A stretch of 64,000 nucleotides of DNA from Phellopilus nigrolimitatus (Eukaryota; Basidiomycota; Agaricomycetes; Hymenochaetales; Hymenochaetaceae), in the NCBI GenBank assembly GCA_021029095.1, contig JAJOHG010000069.1, forward strand, positions 62,001 through 126,000, written 5' to 3'. Position 1 is the first letter of the stretch, and each line of letters starts with the position of its first letter. Shown here piece after piece: positions 52,190 through 63,803 of the stretch. Under the pieces are notes generated by a model, which saw only the letters and a list, made by a program, of their open reading frames with translations, had not been told where the DNA came from and made no database searches. The translations under genes and the position numbers were made by a program.

Positions 52190-53053
52190 TCACCGAACGC
52201 CTTGTTATTCTATCTGGCCATGATGGACGGCAGCAAAGTTTGAAATTGCACGTAGCAAAGAGTTGCGCTGCAGAGTGAAGCATATCAATACCCAGCTAAC
52301 AACTGTGCGTTGACATGGCATATAGCTTCGCGATGCTAATTAAACAGATGTGTCGCTATCATCCTCAGTGGAAGTTCGGATTCTTTTTCATAGACTATCC
52401 AGTCGTATTGGCTGATGTGGCGGCAGCACGTCTTCAGCTAAAAAAAAAAAAAAAAAAAAATAGAATTCGAGATCGTGGAAAGTACAAAGTGAAGAGACGA
52501 AAGTGCAAAGGTGATATGGGATGTTGCTTTGGGCTGCGGATATTGCTCCAAGCAAAGTGGCAAATACACACTGTGAACCTGTCTAGAGTGCGATCAGCGA
52601 GAGCAAGTCGAGAAGGAACTACCCTTTATTACACGTAGTTCCTATAGCCAGATCGGCTGGCATGCTTTACAGAGGGTAAAACGTGTCCTCCGCTCTGTTG
52701 ACTAGTTAATCGTCATTGGGTTTCTGCGGATTTCAACAGGACGTCCGACGCTACGCCCTCTACTATATTCGCACTACTGTGCAGCTGGTTCCAGGGAAAA
52801 CGCGATACCGAGGAGAATTCGAACTTCACATCAGAAGCACTAAATTCACGGTGGAATGAGAAGGAGTCGCTTCATCGATGAAAGAAGAAGATGGAGAAAT
52901 GAGCTGCGGTGGTGAGTGAGTGCGGCAATTGTCGCGAGCGCCGAGCTGCAAGATATGTGCATGTGAATAGCCCAAAGATCGGTTATCCCCGCGTCACCGG
53001 CGTCGCCGCACGCGTCTTCGACTACGACGACGACGACGACGGCGACTGTGATA
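52190..53053. other. Intergenic with a poly-A run
   Basis: No gene is supported. A 20-base A run lies at 52441-52460. The (GAC)n stretch at 53022-53045 just before PEX7 is simple sequence. Confidence 0.5.
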
Positions 53054-54415
53054 ATGACTACCCCGCCCTCGACGTTGCACACGCCTGGTTTCGCTCATTA
53101 TTCCATAGCTTGGTCTCCTTTCCACAATGCACGATTTGCTGTCAGCTCGTCGGCGAACTATGGCCTCGTAGGCAATGGGCGACTGCACCTCGTCTCTCTC
53201 GCGCCCGGTCCTGGTCCTCAGCCGGCTCTCAATTTGGAGAAGCAATATCCAACTCAAGACGGACTCTATGATGTCGCGTGGTCAGAAATACACGAAAACC
53301 AGCTCGTAACCGCGTCAGGGGATGGATCGCTGAAATTGTGGGACGTCACACTCAATGTCAGTCTGAGATTTCTTGTCGGCAGGACTGCTCATTGAAAAAA
53401 GACTCCAGTAGGACATGCCTATTCGTGTCTGGCAAGAACATTCACGAGAGGCGTTTTCTGTCGATTGGTCAAATGTGAAGAAGGATGTGTTTTGTTCGTC
53501 GTCTTGGGATGGAACAGTAAAAGTGGTGAGCAGCCATTTCATATTTCCATGCTCGGTCGGTCAGTTGGTCGACGTTTGTGAGAGAAGCACTCGATTTATG
53601 AATAACGTTCTGGGTGGGTTCGAACGTCGTCCGATACAAGTTCGACGCATGTTAACATTGGAATCATTATGATATGCCCTGCTTTAACTAAAAACCGAAT
53701 CTTTGGTTGAACTCTAACTTCATTTTCCACAGTGGAATCCCGAACGCGGCCATTCGCTGACCACCCTTCAAGCAGCTCAAGGCTGCATATACCAGGCTCT
53801 CTTCTCGCCTCATCATCCTGATCTACTCGCTTCCTGCTCGAGCGACGGCACTCTTCGGCTATTTGACCTCCGCGCCCCCGCCCTACTCAACGCGCCGACC
53901 TCCCTGACAGCTCCATTATCGACTCCGGCTCTCACAGTACCCCCTCGCGGGCCCGCAGAGCTGCTCACTCTCGACTGGAACAAATACCGGCCATTGGTAC
54001 TTGCCGCGGCGGGAACGGACAAGTGCGTGCAGGTATGGGACTGCCGCATGCTGAAGACCGGTATCGGGGCGGGCGCGGAGGGGCCGTTGGTAGGTGGTGT
54101 ATGTGAAACGGAGCTTGTCGGACACGAATACGCCGTGCGCAAGGTGCAGTGGAGTCCGCACAGAGCGGATGTGCTCGCCAGCGCGAGCTACGATATGACG
54201 TGCCGAGTGTGCGTATCGTCTTCTTTTTCGGTCTTTCTTTCTTGCTCAAGACAACGTGCAGATGGTCGACGAACCCCCCTCCAGGGCGCACCCCTCTCTC
54301 GAACATCCACGACGCCCACACTGAGTTCGTTGTTGGGTGTAGTTGGTCTTTATACGAAGAGGGCCTACTCGCGAGCTGTGGCTGGGACAGCAAAGTCAAC
54401 TTGTTTCGAGTGTGA
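53054..54415 (+). CDS. PEX7: Peroxin 7, PTS2 receptor (WD40 protein, 348 aa)
   Basis: Exons 53054-53356, 53412-53525, 53733-54208 and 54262-54415 give 349 codons including the stop. The protein is a seven-blade WD40 propeller: SIAWSPFHNARFAVSSSANY, YDVAWSE...ASGDGSLKLWD, IRVWQEHSREAFSVDWSNVK, CSSSWDGTVKVW, CIYQALFSPHHPDLLASCSS DGTLRLFD, LDWNKY, KCVQVWD, GHEYAVRKVQWSPH and a final CSWSLYEEGLLASCGWDSKV. The RVWQEH...SVDWSN run is characteristic of PEX7. It binds the N-terminal PTS2 signal in the cytosol and, with a co-receptor, brings enzymes to the peroxisome. The ATG at 53054 is preceded by an in-frame GTG, not another ATG. Downstream is IMPDH in the same orientation. Intact. Confidence 0.92.
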
Positions 54416-54654
54416 TATTTGTTGCGCGGTGTTATGTAGTTTATAAGGACATGGACGTACCCACGTGGAAAGCGAAAGTAGTCAGTGTCAGCAAGTATAA
54501 CCATTTCTATCCTGAATAAGTATGCTATGTATTCCTTGACATTCATTAAATATGTACCTCCGTCACCGAAGGCAATAAACTGCCTTTTGACTCGAAAAAA
54601 CGGAAGAAGTTCACGTATATTGTACTTGCTCATGATGACATAAGCAACGTTGAC

Positions 54655-54663
54655 TATATAAAG
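54655..54663 (+). promoter_or_regulatory. TATA box of the IMPDH gene
   Basis: TATATAAAG lies about 82 bp upstream of ATG 54745. Confidence 0.6.
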
Positions 54664-54744
54664 GGCGCCTCAAAATTTTAGTTACGAACTTGGAGTTTAC
54701 TCCCAACCCACCTTTCACCTCCCCCCGCCCTCAAAAATCCCTAA

Positions 54745-56672
54745 ATGTCTTCGACAACGTACCTCGACCCTAAAGGCGCGCTCGAGCACCTCGCAACGTA
54801 CGAGAATCTGGATGGCCTCGCGGTCTCAGAGCTCATGGACTCGCGCGCCAACGGCGGTCTCACGTATAACGACTTTCTCCTCCTGCCGGGCAAGATCGAC
54901 TTTGGCGCACAGGAAGTCGTCACCGATACGAAGATCACGCGCAACGTCATCCTGAAGACGCCGTTCATGAGCAGCCCCATGGACACCGTCACAGAGAGTG
55001 AAATGGCGATATCTATGGCGGTGAGTCAGCACGCCATTCCTGTAATTCTCTCTGCTGATGGAAACTATTCGTAGCTGCTGGGAGGTATTGGTGTTATCCA
55101 CCATAATCAGCCTCCCAATGCACAGGCCGCGATGGTGCGGGCAGTGAAGCGCCATGAAAACGGGTTCATTACGGACCCAATCGTGTTCTCTCCTAATCAC
55201 AGCGTGGAAGATGTGCTTGATGTGAAGGCGCGCCTAGGGTTCGGTGGTATTCCTATCACAGGTACGTGTCTTTACATGCTGCGAATTATGATGAACTCCA
55301 TAGTTTATAACCTTCGTTCTGCTGAATAAACGCGGATTTCTGCGTGACATGTGGATACTTTTTATAATTCTTTCTGACACTTCATTTCGTTTCCGATGAT
55401 TGAGCTTTTTACTGACACATTTACTATCTTCGCCATCAGACACTGGTGCTCTTGGTGGGAAGCTCCTCGGCATCGTCACAAACCGTGATATCCAATTCCG
55501 CTCACCCTCGACTTCCCTGACTGAAATCATGACTACCTCTCTAATCACCGCGCCCGAGGGCGTTACGCTTCAAGAGGCGAATGACATCCTGCGCGACTCG
55601 AAGAAGGGCAAGTTGCCCATTGTCGACCGTCAAGGCCGCCTTACCTCCCTCCTCGCCCGCTCTGACCTCCTGAAAAACCAGACATACCCGCTTGCATCGA
55701 AGTTACCTGAAAGCAAGCAGCTTTACGCCGCCGCCGCCATTGGAACACGCCCTGCTGACCGGGAGCGCCTTGCGCTTCTCGCTGACGCCGGCCTCGACAT
55801 CGTCATCCTCGACTCGTCGCAGGGCAATTCTATCTACCAAATTGAGATGATCCAGTATATTAAGAAGACGTATCCGAAGCTCGATGTCATTGCTGGCAAC
55901 GTTGTAACACGCGAACAGGCTGCTTCGCTCATTGCCGCGGGTGCGGACGGGCTCCGCATCGGGATGGGTTCAGGAAGTATCTGCATCACACAGGAGGTCA
56001 TGGCTGTCGGTCGACCACAAGCGACCGCCGTATACGCTGTTGCCGAGTTTGCACGCAAGTTCGGCGTGCCCGTCATCGCGGACGGCGGCATTGGGAACGT
56101 TGGGCACGTCGTGAAGGCGCTTGCGCTCGGAGCAGGTGCGGTCATGATGGGCGGCCTGCTCGCGGGCACGACGGAGGCGCCTGGCGAGTACTTCTATCAC
56201 GAGGGGAAGCGCGTGAAAGCATACCGCGGGATGGGCTCCATCGAGGCGATGGAGCAGGGCAAGCCCATTCCGCCGTCTGCGGCGGGCGGCTCGAAGAAGC
56301 CGCCGCACTCCAAGAGCGCCGTGCACGAGAACGCGGCGACGTCGCGTTACTTCAGCGAGGCGTCCGCGGTTAAGGTCGCACAGGGCGTTTCGGGCGACGT
56401 GCAGGACAAGGGCTCTGTGAAGCAGTTCCTGCCGTATCTGCACGCGGGCGTCCAGCACTCGCTGCAGGATATCGGCCGTCGCAGCATCTTCGAGATGCAG
56501 CAGGCGGTCGCGGATGGCAAGGTTCGCTTCGAGCTCCGGACCGCAAGCGCGCAGGTAGAGGGTGGCGTGCATGGGCTTCACTCGTAAGTGTTTTTCTTTA
56601 ATATTTCTTTATGTTGTTGTTGACGCTTCCTCTATGTTTCATCACAGTTACACGAAAAGGCTGTTCGCGTAG
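54745..56672 (+). CDS. Inosine-5'-monophosphate dehydrogenase (543 aa)
   Basis: Exons 54745-55020, 55075-55261, 55440-56583 and 56648-56672 total 544 codons including the stop. The enzyme oxidises IMP to XMP with NAD+, the rate-limiting step to GTP, in the cytosol as a tetramer. Seen: [11 protein letters not shown], the [12 protein letters not shown] barrel start, GGIGVIHHN, two CBS domains (about residues 125-245), DSSQGNS, the catalytic loop [12 protein letters not shown] (Cys near residue 336), [17 protein letters not shown], the GMGS...EAM flap and the C-terminal [11 protein letters not shown]. The last seven and a half codons lie in a tiny fourth exon. Length and motifs match the eukaryotic family. 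The first intron falls right after the [15 protein letters not shown] segment. Intact. Confidence 0.96.
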
Positions 56673-56966
56673 CTGGGTAATTTAGATTCGTTTTTCGCTT
56701 GGATAGGTGGGTTTTTTCTGCGCTCCGTGTACTCGCTACGTAGGTCACAGTACGGAGTTGTACAACACGATCGAATCGAAGAAATAAAATATAAAATTTT
56801 GTTGTAACTTATTGGAAGTCCGGATATCATTTTGTCTACCGGGCGGCTCCCGAGACTCGTCCGCAGCACTGCGCTTCGGATACAGTGCAAATCCTACATG
56901 AAAGCCAATTATCCTTCGGATTCCTTCCACACTCCGACTATTTGAGCCCGTGCCTCCCATGCACCA

Positions 56967-58585
56967 ATGCCAATGTTCCCTGTCAAGTTTCTAGCGACGT
57001 TGTGTGCGCTGCTCGCGCTAATGAGCGATTTGGCTATTGGTTCGTTTCCGTCTTGCTTCGAATTTCAAAGTATAATTATCTTCAATGTCTCTATCTCAGG
57101 CCATCCAGAAGAATTCTCTGAGCGGCCTTCGGGTGCAGAGCTCGCTCGGCGAGAGGTGAGCGACATCTACATCAGGGGCTCCTAATTTGTTGTTTTCCGA
57201 ACTAATGCGTGTGTGCTCCATGCGTCCAGCATCTAGCCAGCAAGAGACACCTAGCAGCACGCAGCTGTGCGCCGTCTATCAACGCCTTCCACGCGGCGAG
57301 GCGCGCGAAGCGCTCGTTGGCAGAGCAAGTGCCCCTTAGCGGCACCGGCGGACTAAAGCACGCGTCGGTTGAGGATACTATACATAGCGTGGGTGTTCCA
57401 CTTATCGGTCACTCCCTCGTACAAGGACAGATAGGATAGGGCTGAATGCGCTGTTTTGGAACAGTATACGTGTGTGACGGCCCCGGAGATCGAGGAGGGC
57501 CCATACTACGTTAACAATGAGCTTATCCGTCAGGACTTGATCGAGGACCAAAAGTAAGTAGCCTTTTCTTTTTTGTACCAGGGTATACGAGCTCGACTGC
57601 TCCTCATATTTAATCAAGGGGTGTGAAGCTTCGCCTGGATATCGGCGTCATCAACACCGCTACATGCGAGCCGGTCCCCGACGCGTTCGTCGAGCTCTGG
57701 AGCGGTACGTGCTTTCCCCTTTTCATGAACCCTACACAAAACGAAACGTGGGCGCGTTGCCCTCCTCTCCTAGCCAACGCAACAGGCTTCTACGGTGCCT
57801 TCGAGACGAAGCTCGGCCCAGGTCCGGGAGGCGACCCCGACCGTCGTCCTCCCGGGGGCGGGGATCGCCCGCGCCCGCCTCCTGGCGGGCCCCGAGGCGG
57901 CCACGGCGGACCGCCGATGTCGAGCAGGAACACCTGGCTGCGCGGCGGGTACCCGACCGACGCGGCGGGCACCGTCGACATTGCAACGATCTATCCCGGC
58001 TTCTACTCTGGCCGCACGATCCACGTCCACCTCATGGTGCACATGGGCTGGGAGGAGGCGGCAAACGGGTGGGTCTCGCGCCACCGTCTCTTCTCTTCTC
58101 CTTCGTGTTTGCATGGCGTTAATATAGGTGCTTGTTCCGCGCAGCACGATCATCTCACACTCAGGGAACGTGAAGCATGTTGGACAGCTGTTCTTCGACG
58201 AAAGCTGGAACGATGCTGTCCTGCGCACGAGTCCGTATGGCGATAACAAAGGGCGGCGAACGCTCAACGCGCAGGATCACGACTTTACTCGGGCGTCGAT
58301 CGACGGGAGCAGTGCGATTGTCCAGTATGTCTTTCTCACTGAAATCCGGTTTTCGAAATGCTCTTAAACGACAATTTCCAGACTTGAAATGGTCAAGGAC
58401 AGCGTCGAGGAGGGTCTCCTCGGATTTATCAGTGCGTGCTGATAGCTTTATTTGTTTAATTCTGATTACATTGACTTCCTGCTCTTGCAGCTATCGGGAT
58501 CGACACTTCTGCAAATTACACTATACACTCTAACAACTATAACAATGGCACTGATGCCCTTTCCGGGTTTGTCGATGTAGAATGA
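56967..58585 (+). CDS. Secreted intradiol ring-cleavage dioxygenase (360 aa, 9 exons)
   Basis: Exons 56967-57039, 57100-57155, 57230-57388, 57465-57553, 57619-57704, 57774-58068, 58145-58324, 58382-58431 and 58491-58585 total 1083 nt. A signal peptide covers about residues 1-24 (FLATLCALLALMSDLA). The family core is CVTAPEIEEGPYYVN...RQDL, LRLDIGVINTATCEPVPDAF, VELW, YPGFYSGRTIHVH (Tyr and His-x-His ligands of the non-haem Fe3+), then GQLFFDE. These enzymes open catechol-type rings between the hydroxyls. Secreted fungal versions act on lignin-derived or plant phenolics. An unusual Gly/Pro/Arg-rich loop (GPGPGGDPDRRPPGGG) sits before the NTWLRGGYPTDAAG segment. Intact. Confidence 0.88.
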
Positions 58586-58985
58586 TGTCGATTGCTCATT
58601 TTTCTTCGATTATTGGAGAGATATCGAATTCTTGGTATTGGTTCACTTGACCACAGCGAGAAATGTACATTAGAAGTAAAAGCGAACAATGAATGGCTTT
58701 TAGCGTGCCTGCTATAGGCGCCAAGAACTATACGGCGGGAAATAAAACATTTGTTTGGCTGCTAGAAGATCGGTGACTGAATAATTTTCGTTATTGTGCA
58801 TGCTCGAGCCTTTCTCGTTGCCTTCGAGCCCGAGTCTCGTCGGAGCAGTTGCACTCAAGATTAGTAAGCCCACGGTAGAAGCGTGGCTGCCATTACGCCC
58901 GTCCTGCGTCAACAGCGCGTCACCGTCTCCCGCACACCATGTATATAAACCAGCCCGCCGCCCATCCGCGCCCTCCATCTCTACA
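58586..58985. other. Intergenic with promoter of the reductase gene
   Basis: No gene. TATATAAA at 58942-58949, 37 bp before ATG 58986, is the likely TATA box. Confidence 0.55.
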
Positions 58986-60573
58986 ATGTCCCTACAGAAC
59001 CCCATCCCGAGCACCCAGTTCGCCGTCTTCCGCACCCCGGCCGCCGCCCAGCTGCACCCGCTCCCCGTGCCCGCCCCCGGCCCGGGCGAGGTTCTCGTCC
59101 AGAACGTCGCCGTCGCGTCCAACCCGAAGGACTGGAAGTACCCCGAGTGGCAGGGCGGCGACTACTCGTACGTCGAGGGCAACGACGTCGCCGGGCTCAT
59201 CGCCGCCGTCGGCCCCGGCGTCACCGAGTACAAGCGCGGCGCGCGCGTCGCCGCCCTCACGCGCATGGGCACCGGATTTAATCCCGAGCACATGGCGACG
59301 AAGGAGAACAAGGTGCGCACCGGGGCCTGCGCCGCTCCCTCCTTTCCTTACAGCATATCCGGAAAAGCTTGCTAGTGTTTTCGTTCTTTTTTTTGTACGG
59401 TTTTCCCGAAGAGGAATTCTATGGACACCGCCGATGATCGACGTGTTGTCGAATTTTGGGTAAGGAATTCCTCTTTGTGGAAACCGTACAAAACAAAACG
59501 AAAAACAAAATCACTCACTAACAAGCGTTTCCGGATATGCTGTGTAAGTTATTGATATGTACTTACCCTTGGGACAGTACGGCGCGTACGCGCAGTACAG
59601 CCTCGCGCCCGCGTCGACGACGTTCCCGCTGCCGGACTCGACGAGCTTCGAGGAGGCCGCGACGCTCCCGCTCGCCGTGCTGACCGCTGCAATCGGGCTC
59701 TTCGTGAGCCTCGCGCTGCCCGAGCCGCTGCTGCCGGGCGCGCCCTCCGCCCCCGCCCCCAGTGCGCCCCGTCCTCCCTCCTTCACGCCCTACGTACTCA
59801 TTCATCGCACCGCAGGCACCGGGAAGAGCGTCATCGTCTACGGCGCATCCACCTCCGTCGGCGCGTACGCCGTGCAGCTCGCGAAGCGCGCGGGGCTCTT
59901 CGTCGTCGGCGTCGCCGGCTCGTCCAGCGACTACGCCCAGGCCCTCGGCGCGAACACCATCGTCGACTACCGTGCGCACAAGGACGCAGCCGCACTGGTG
60001 CGCCCCCCTCCCCTTCCATCTCCCGCCAGACCTCTCTGACTCTCTGAGTCCCTGCGGCACCACAGGAAGACGCGCTCGTCACCGCGCTTGCGGGCCGCCC
60101 GTGTGCAGCCGCCTACGACGCGGTCACGGAGGGGCCCTCGACGCTCACCCTCGCGCGCACACTCGCGCGGACGGCCCCGGGCGGCAAAGGCGCAGTGACG
60201 TACGTGCTCGCGCTCTCCGACGAGACGCGCCACGCGGCATCGCCGGGCGTGGACTTCGTCGAGACGTACGTCGGAACGGCGTTCGGCGCGAACGAGGCGT
60301 GTGCGTGCTCTTTTTTCCCCTCTTCTCCGGTCTTGTGGTGGTTTTCTGATGTGTGCGTGTGTGAGGCCAGTCTGCGCGCGCTTCGCGGGCCAGATCGCGG
60401 CGTATCTCGCGCCCTCGCCTTCCAACCCCGCGCCGCTCCGGCCGAACCGCGCGCGCGTTGTGCCCGGGGGGCTCGCGGGCGTCGGCGAGGGCCTCGCGCT
60501 GCTGAAGGCGGGCAAGGTGCACGGCGAGAAACTCGTGTACCGCATCGCGGAGACGCCTGGGCTGGCGCAGTGA
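58986..60573 (+). CDS. MDR-family zinc-type dehydrogenase / trans-enoyl reductase-like protein (about 379 aa)
   Basis: Exons 58986-59312, 59578-59770, 59816-59997, 60066-60300 and 60371-60573 give 380 codons including the stop. The 45-nt intron 59771-59815 is in phase and could instead be coding (394 aa). The N-terminal GroES-like domain has GPGEVLVQNVAVASNPKDWK, EGNDVAGLIAAVGPGV and GARVAALTRMG. Then comes YGAYAQYSL and a Rossmann domain with VIVYGASTSVGAYAVQLAKR. The C-terminus is VPGGLAGVGEGLALLKAGKV. Structural-zinc cysteines are not evident, as in LovC-like enoyl reductases that use NADPH. The substrate is unknown; no polyketide synthase is nearby. Intron 1 contains a foldback element (59362-59556). 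Confidence 0.85.
59362..59556. mobile_element. Intronic foldback MITE
   Basis: TTACAGCATATCCGGAAA...GTACGGTTTTCCCGAAGAGGA on the left and the reverse complement of nearly the same sequence on the right (...CCTCTTTGTGGAAACCGTAC ... TTTCCGGATATGCTGTGTAA) form a hairpin of about 80-bp arms round a short loop. It lies wholly inside intron 1 of the reductase gene. Confidence 0.7.
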
Positions 60574-60829
60574 GCGGCCGGGAATTGCTCTAGAAATTGG
60601 AATTGGAAGGGCGGAAAAGGTGTATAGCGGAAAGCGTGCCTGTACGAGTACAAATGTAATAATGATGCCACGGCATCGCGTCGCTTCTCTCGCTTGCTAT
60701 CGCTCCGTCTGCCAGTGTTTTGCGTGCTCGCGCTTGCCGAACCCGTTTTGCGCCCCAGCTTTCGTCTGCACAGTCTTCGGCCGCCGCTTCGGCGTCGCCT
60801 TGAACCTCGACCGCCACGCGCGCCGCTGA

Positions 60830-61557
60830 CAGCCTCGGCGTATCAGCGCCGCCTGCGTCAATGAGTGCTTGCCCGAGCTGGAAGCTGGAATCTCGGATGC
60901 GACGAAGAAGCCGCCTGTCTGGGCGCGCAGGCCGCCGCCAACGGCCTCCTCGAGTGCCGAAATGAACGGCTTCCGTGCGAGAGCTCGCCGTCTGGTGTGC
61001 GGAGGTATTTTGCGCGGTGCGTCGTGAGCAGGGGAGGCGCGCCGTCGGGGGAGGATGGGGAGGCGGCAGGACGCGCACTCAGTACTCAGGACGCGAAGGC
61101 CTTGTTGAGCGGTCTGTACGCAAGGTGCTCCGGGGCGAACGCGACGAGGACGGAATCGTACGACGCGTGGTGCCGTTCGGCGCTGCGGAACTCCGGGAAC
61201 TCTTCCATTGCGGAGTCGAATAGGAGGGCGTAGGGCCTGAAAAATCGTACTTCAATACCTGTAGGACTATTTACTATCCATGCACGGAACGCACCTCTGC
61301 AGCTTCATGTCTCTGAGACCTCCCTTAGCGCGCCGAGGCTCTTCAGAGCTCGCCGTCACGCACGTCGAAACCCATGCCGCCAAGCCGCTCACGCAGCGCG
61401 CGTGTGTCCTCCTGGCTGGCGTTGCTGCAGAAGTGCACGACGAGCCCCGCCTGCCGCGCGCGAGAGGGAGCGGCGGCCGCGGCGGGCGTCGGGTAGGCCC
61501 GACGTGCAGCGAGCCGGAGAGGTCGATGAGGAGTGCACGGATTGGGAGGCAGGGCAT
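60830..61557 (-). pseudogene. LHPP-like HAD phosphatase pseudogene B
   Basis: The minus-strand start MPCLPIRALLIDLSGSLHVG (HAD motif I region) is followed, after a frame change near 61490, by RARQAGLVVHFCSNASQEDT, then a stop. Further on come YDSVLVAFAPEHLAYRPLNK (about 61160-61100) and APLLTTHRAKYLRTPDGELS (about 61050-60990), i.e. cap-domain and later LHPP sequence. The C-terminal motif IV aspartates are not found. It lies downstream of F-box-like gene B as pseudogene A lies downstream of gene A. Confidence 0.6.
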
Positions 61558-61599
61558 TGTTTTCAAAAAGTACAAGAGGCGCTTGCGTATCGGAGTGGT

Positions 61600-62145
61600 A
61601 GAGTCAGTAGATTAGGTGAAGTCGCCCGTCCGCATCATAAACGCGTCGAGCTCGCTGTGCTGTACGGCCGACCTGCCATTTATTCGGAACGAAATATAAG
61701 ATGTTAAAGAAATTGAGAAGCTTTTCACTTGGGCTTTCGATAACACAGTTATTTCCGACCGAGAACTACAAGTACCAAGTCACAATCACAATCCACAATC
61801 TCAACAGATATTTTCAGACCAATAAATTGAGGAATGGTTTACACTTGGAAATATGTTTCGGAGAAGGGAGGCTTTGATTTTCCTACGAAAAACCAGGCAA
61901 AACCCATCGTTGGTATGTCAACTTCCATATATGGCGTAACAGGTTATTTCAAACACGCCGTACGATGAGCAGCTCCTTCACCTTCGACATGATCACGATT
62001 CTGCCGTCTTGCTTGACTTTTCTTATTCTGTCGGTTGTACTAGGAAGTGCTCAGTCGAGACCAGCATCTCCACATATAATATTACTCTATGACAAACTGA
62101 GTTATCAGCCTACGGAAAAAAAGCAGCACGTTAAGATACAAAGTC
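61600..62145. other. Intergenic between LHPP relic and F-box-like gene B
   Basis: No gene is supported. The sequence corresponds to 48047-48510 in reverse (for example CGTCGAGCTCGCTGT at 61643 and ATAATATTACTCTATGACAAACTGA at about 62077). Confidence 0.5.
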
Positions 62146-63754
62146 TTAGTCGAAATACTGGATGACGACAGATTTTGCGTCCACTGTCGGGAAGTAGACT
62201 GCACCGCTGTAAAACTCCACTCCCACAACCTCTACGTTATGCGGCAGTTCGAGAATGTGCGGCACGATTTTTTCTCGACAAGAGATGGTAGCAAGCACAC
62301 ACGTAGAACCGTTTTCAAAGTACCCGGTCACTGACGAGCCAGCCTGTGAGGGTGCTTGCACGCTTAGATACGTGTGGTACTTGTCACGCTGCGATTCTAT
62401 GGCCATAATCTGTAGATCCCCGATGAACGTCAGGCGTGGACGGCCGTCATTTGGATACCGAGCCTTGGACTTGGACATGGTGGTCGTATCTGCAGCAGTC
62501 TTTAAATGGAAAGTGTACACCAGGGAGTATGTAGAGCGGTCTGCTTTGTTATATACGTTCCACAACACATTCATAATGATGCCTTTTGATTTTCTTTCTG
62601 CTTCGGACTTCCAGTGGAAGTCGCAACTAGACACCTCCGCAAAGAGGTTTTCTGAAGGAGAAAAAATATCATATGGCACGAAGCACTTGGCATACGGAAG
62701 TTCGCCTAGGAATAGAGTCGTAATTGTGCTGTCATTAGGCAAGGCATTGCGTATAGATGACAGCAGAATGGCAAACATTGATTTTCTCCCTAGATTATGG
62801 GCCACGCAAATGAGATAGCCGCCTATCATGTCTACATCGTCGATGATGCTCTGCCACTGAAGAATTCATCAGTTTTATCACACATACTTTCATATGATGA
62901 GATACACACGTGGGTGATCACGACCGAGCGATCTTCCTTCCAGAACGTTAGAAAGAGTTTGCGTTCCGTATAGACTGCTGATATGTCGCCATATAATTTT
63001 ATTAATTTCCCCGGTCCATCCCAGGTATGGGGTTCTTTTGCCCGGGATTCGTAGAGCGGTTCAGGTTTCTTTGTTTCGCGTGAAATTCGGAGTATTTCGA
63101 AGTTTCTGAGTTTCGACGGAGTGTTTCGAGATTCGTTCACCGTAAGGATATGCACAGCATTGTCTGCCTGCATGTCATAGCTGAAACTGTGAACTCTCTG
63201 CTTATGCGGGTCGGATGATACGGGATCCGGGTATGTCCAGACGCACTTACCGCCCGGCACGTCCCAGCACTGCAAATACCCTTCAGTCCAGAGGACCAGA
63301 AGGAGCTTGCCCCCAGGAAGCAGCTGCACGTTAATGCGGACGTCATAAGGTTTTCCAAGTGCGCCATTAAAGCTCGCAGACTCGATAGGTACTGTGATCT
63401 CGCGTGTCGGTCGCAGCGGGGCAGGGCCGGTGCAGTTGAGACGTCGCTGATATGCGCGCACGACGAGGGTGCGCACTTGGTGCCAGTCGAGCTCGTCGAC
63501 AGAGATGTGTCGGGGTAGGTCGGGTGCATGGTCTTGGTCCAGCTCGCGGAGGTGCTTCAGCCAGAGGGCTTTATTGTAATCGACGTTTTGAGGGAACTTG
63601 CATGTCTGAAAAAAGAGATGTTTTTACTCGCCATTCGGTCAGAAGACATATTGAGAACACACACAGCTTTGAGGTCCGAGACTTCCTTCAAGCTGGAGAA
63701 TAACGTAATTTCGGACCAGATAACATCTGAAATCCCAGAGTCGTCGGAAGACAT
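62146..63754 (-). CDS. F-box-like protein B (496 aa, 3 exons)
   Basis: Exons 63754-63665, 63605-62910 and 62850-62146 total 1491 nt, exactly the coding length of gene A. The N-terminus SGISDVIWSEITLFSSLKEV matches gene A. Shared landmarks are WHQVRTLVVRAYQRRLNCTG, LLPGGKLLLVLWTEGYLQCW, MIGGYLICVA, SCDFHWKSEAERK and GVEFYSGAVYFP. Gene A's intron 47032-47086 is absent here: the codons run straight through HILTVNESRNTPSKLRNFEI with no length change. ATG 63754 is chosen because an upstream in-frame ATG (63811) has no counterpart in gene A. Target unknown. Confidence 0.7.
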
Positions 63755-63795
63755 TGTTAGATGGTTCAATGGCCATGGTTCGCAGCAGGGCTCGT

Positions 63796-63803
63796 CTTTT
63801 ATA
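63796..63803 (-). promoter_or_regulatory. TATA box of F-box-like gene B
   Basis: TATAAAAG on the minus strand, 42 bp before ATG 63754, the same spacing as in gene A. Confidence 0.55.

Noticed and set aside
52441..52460. Poly-A run as the tail of a LINE or SINE
   Set aside because: No target duplication, internal promoter or reverse-transcriptase remnant could be found next to it.
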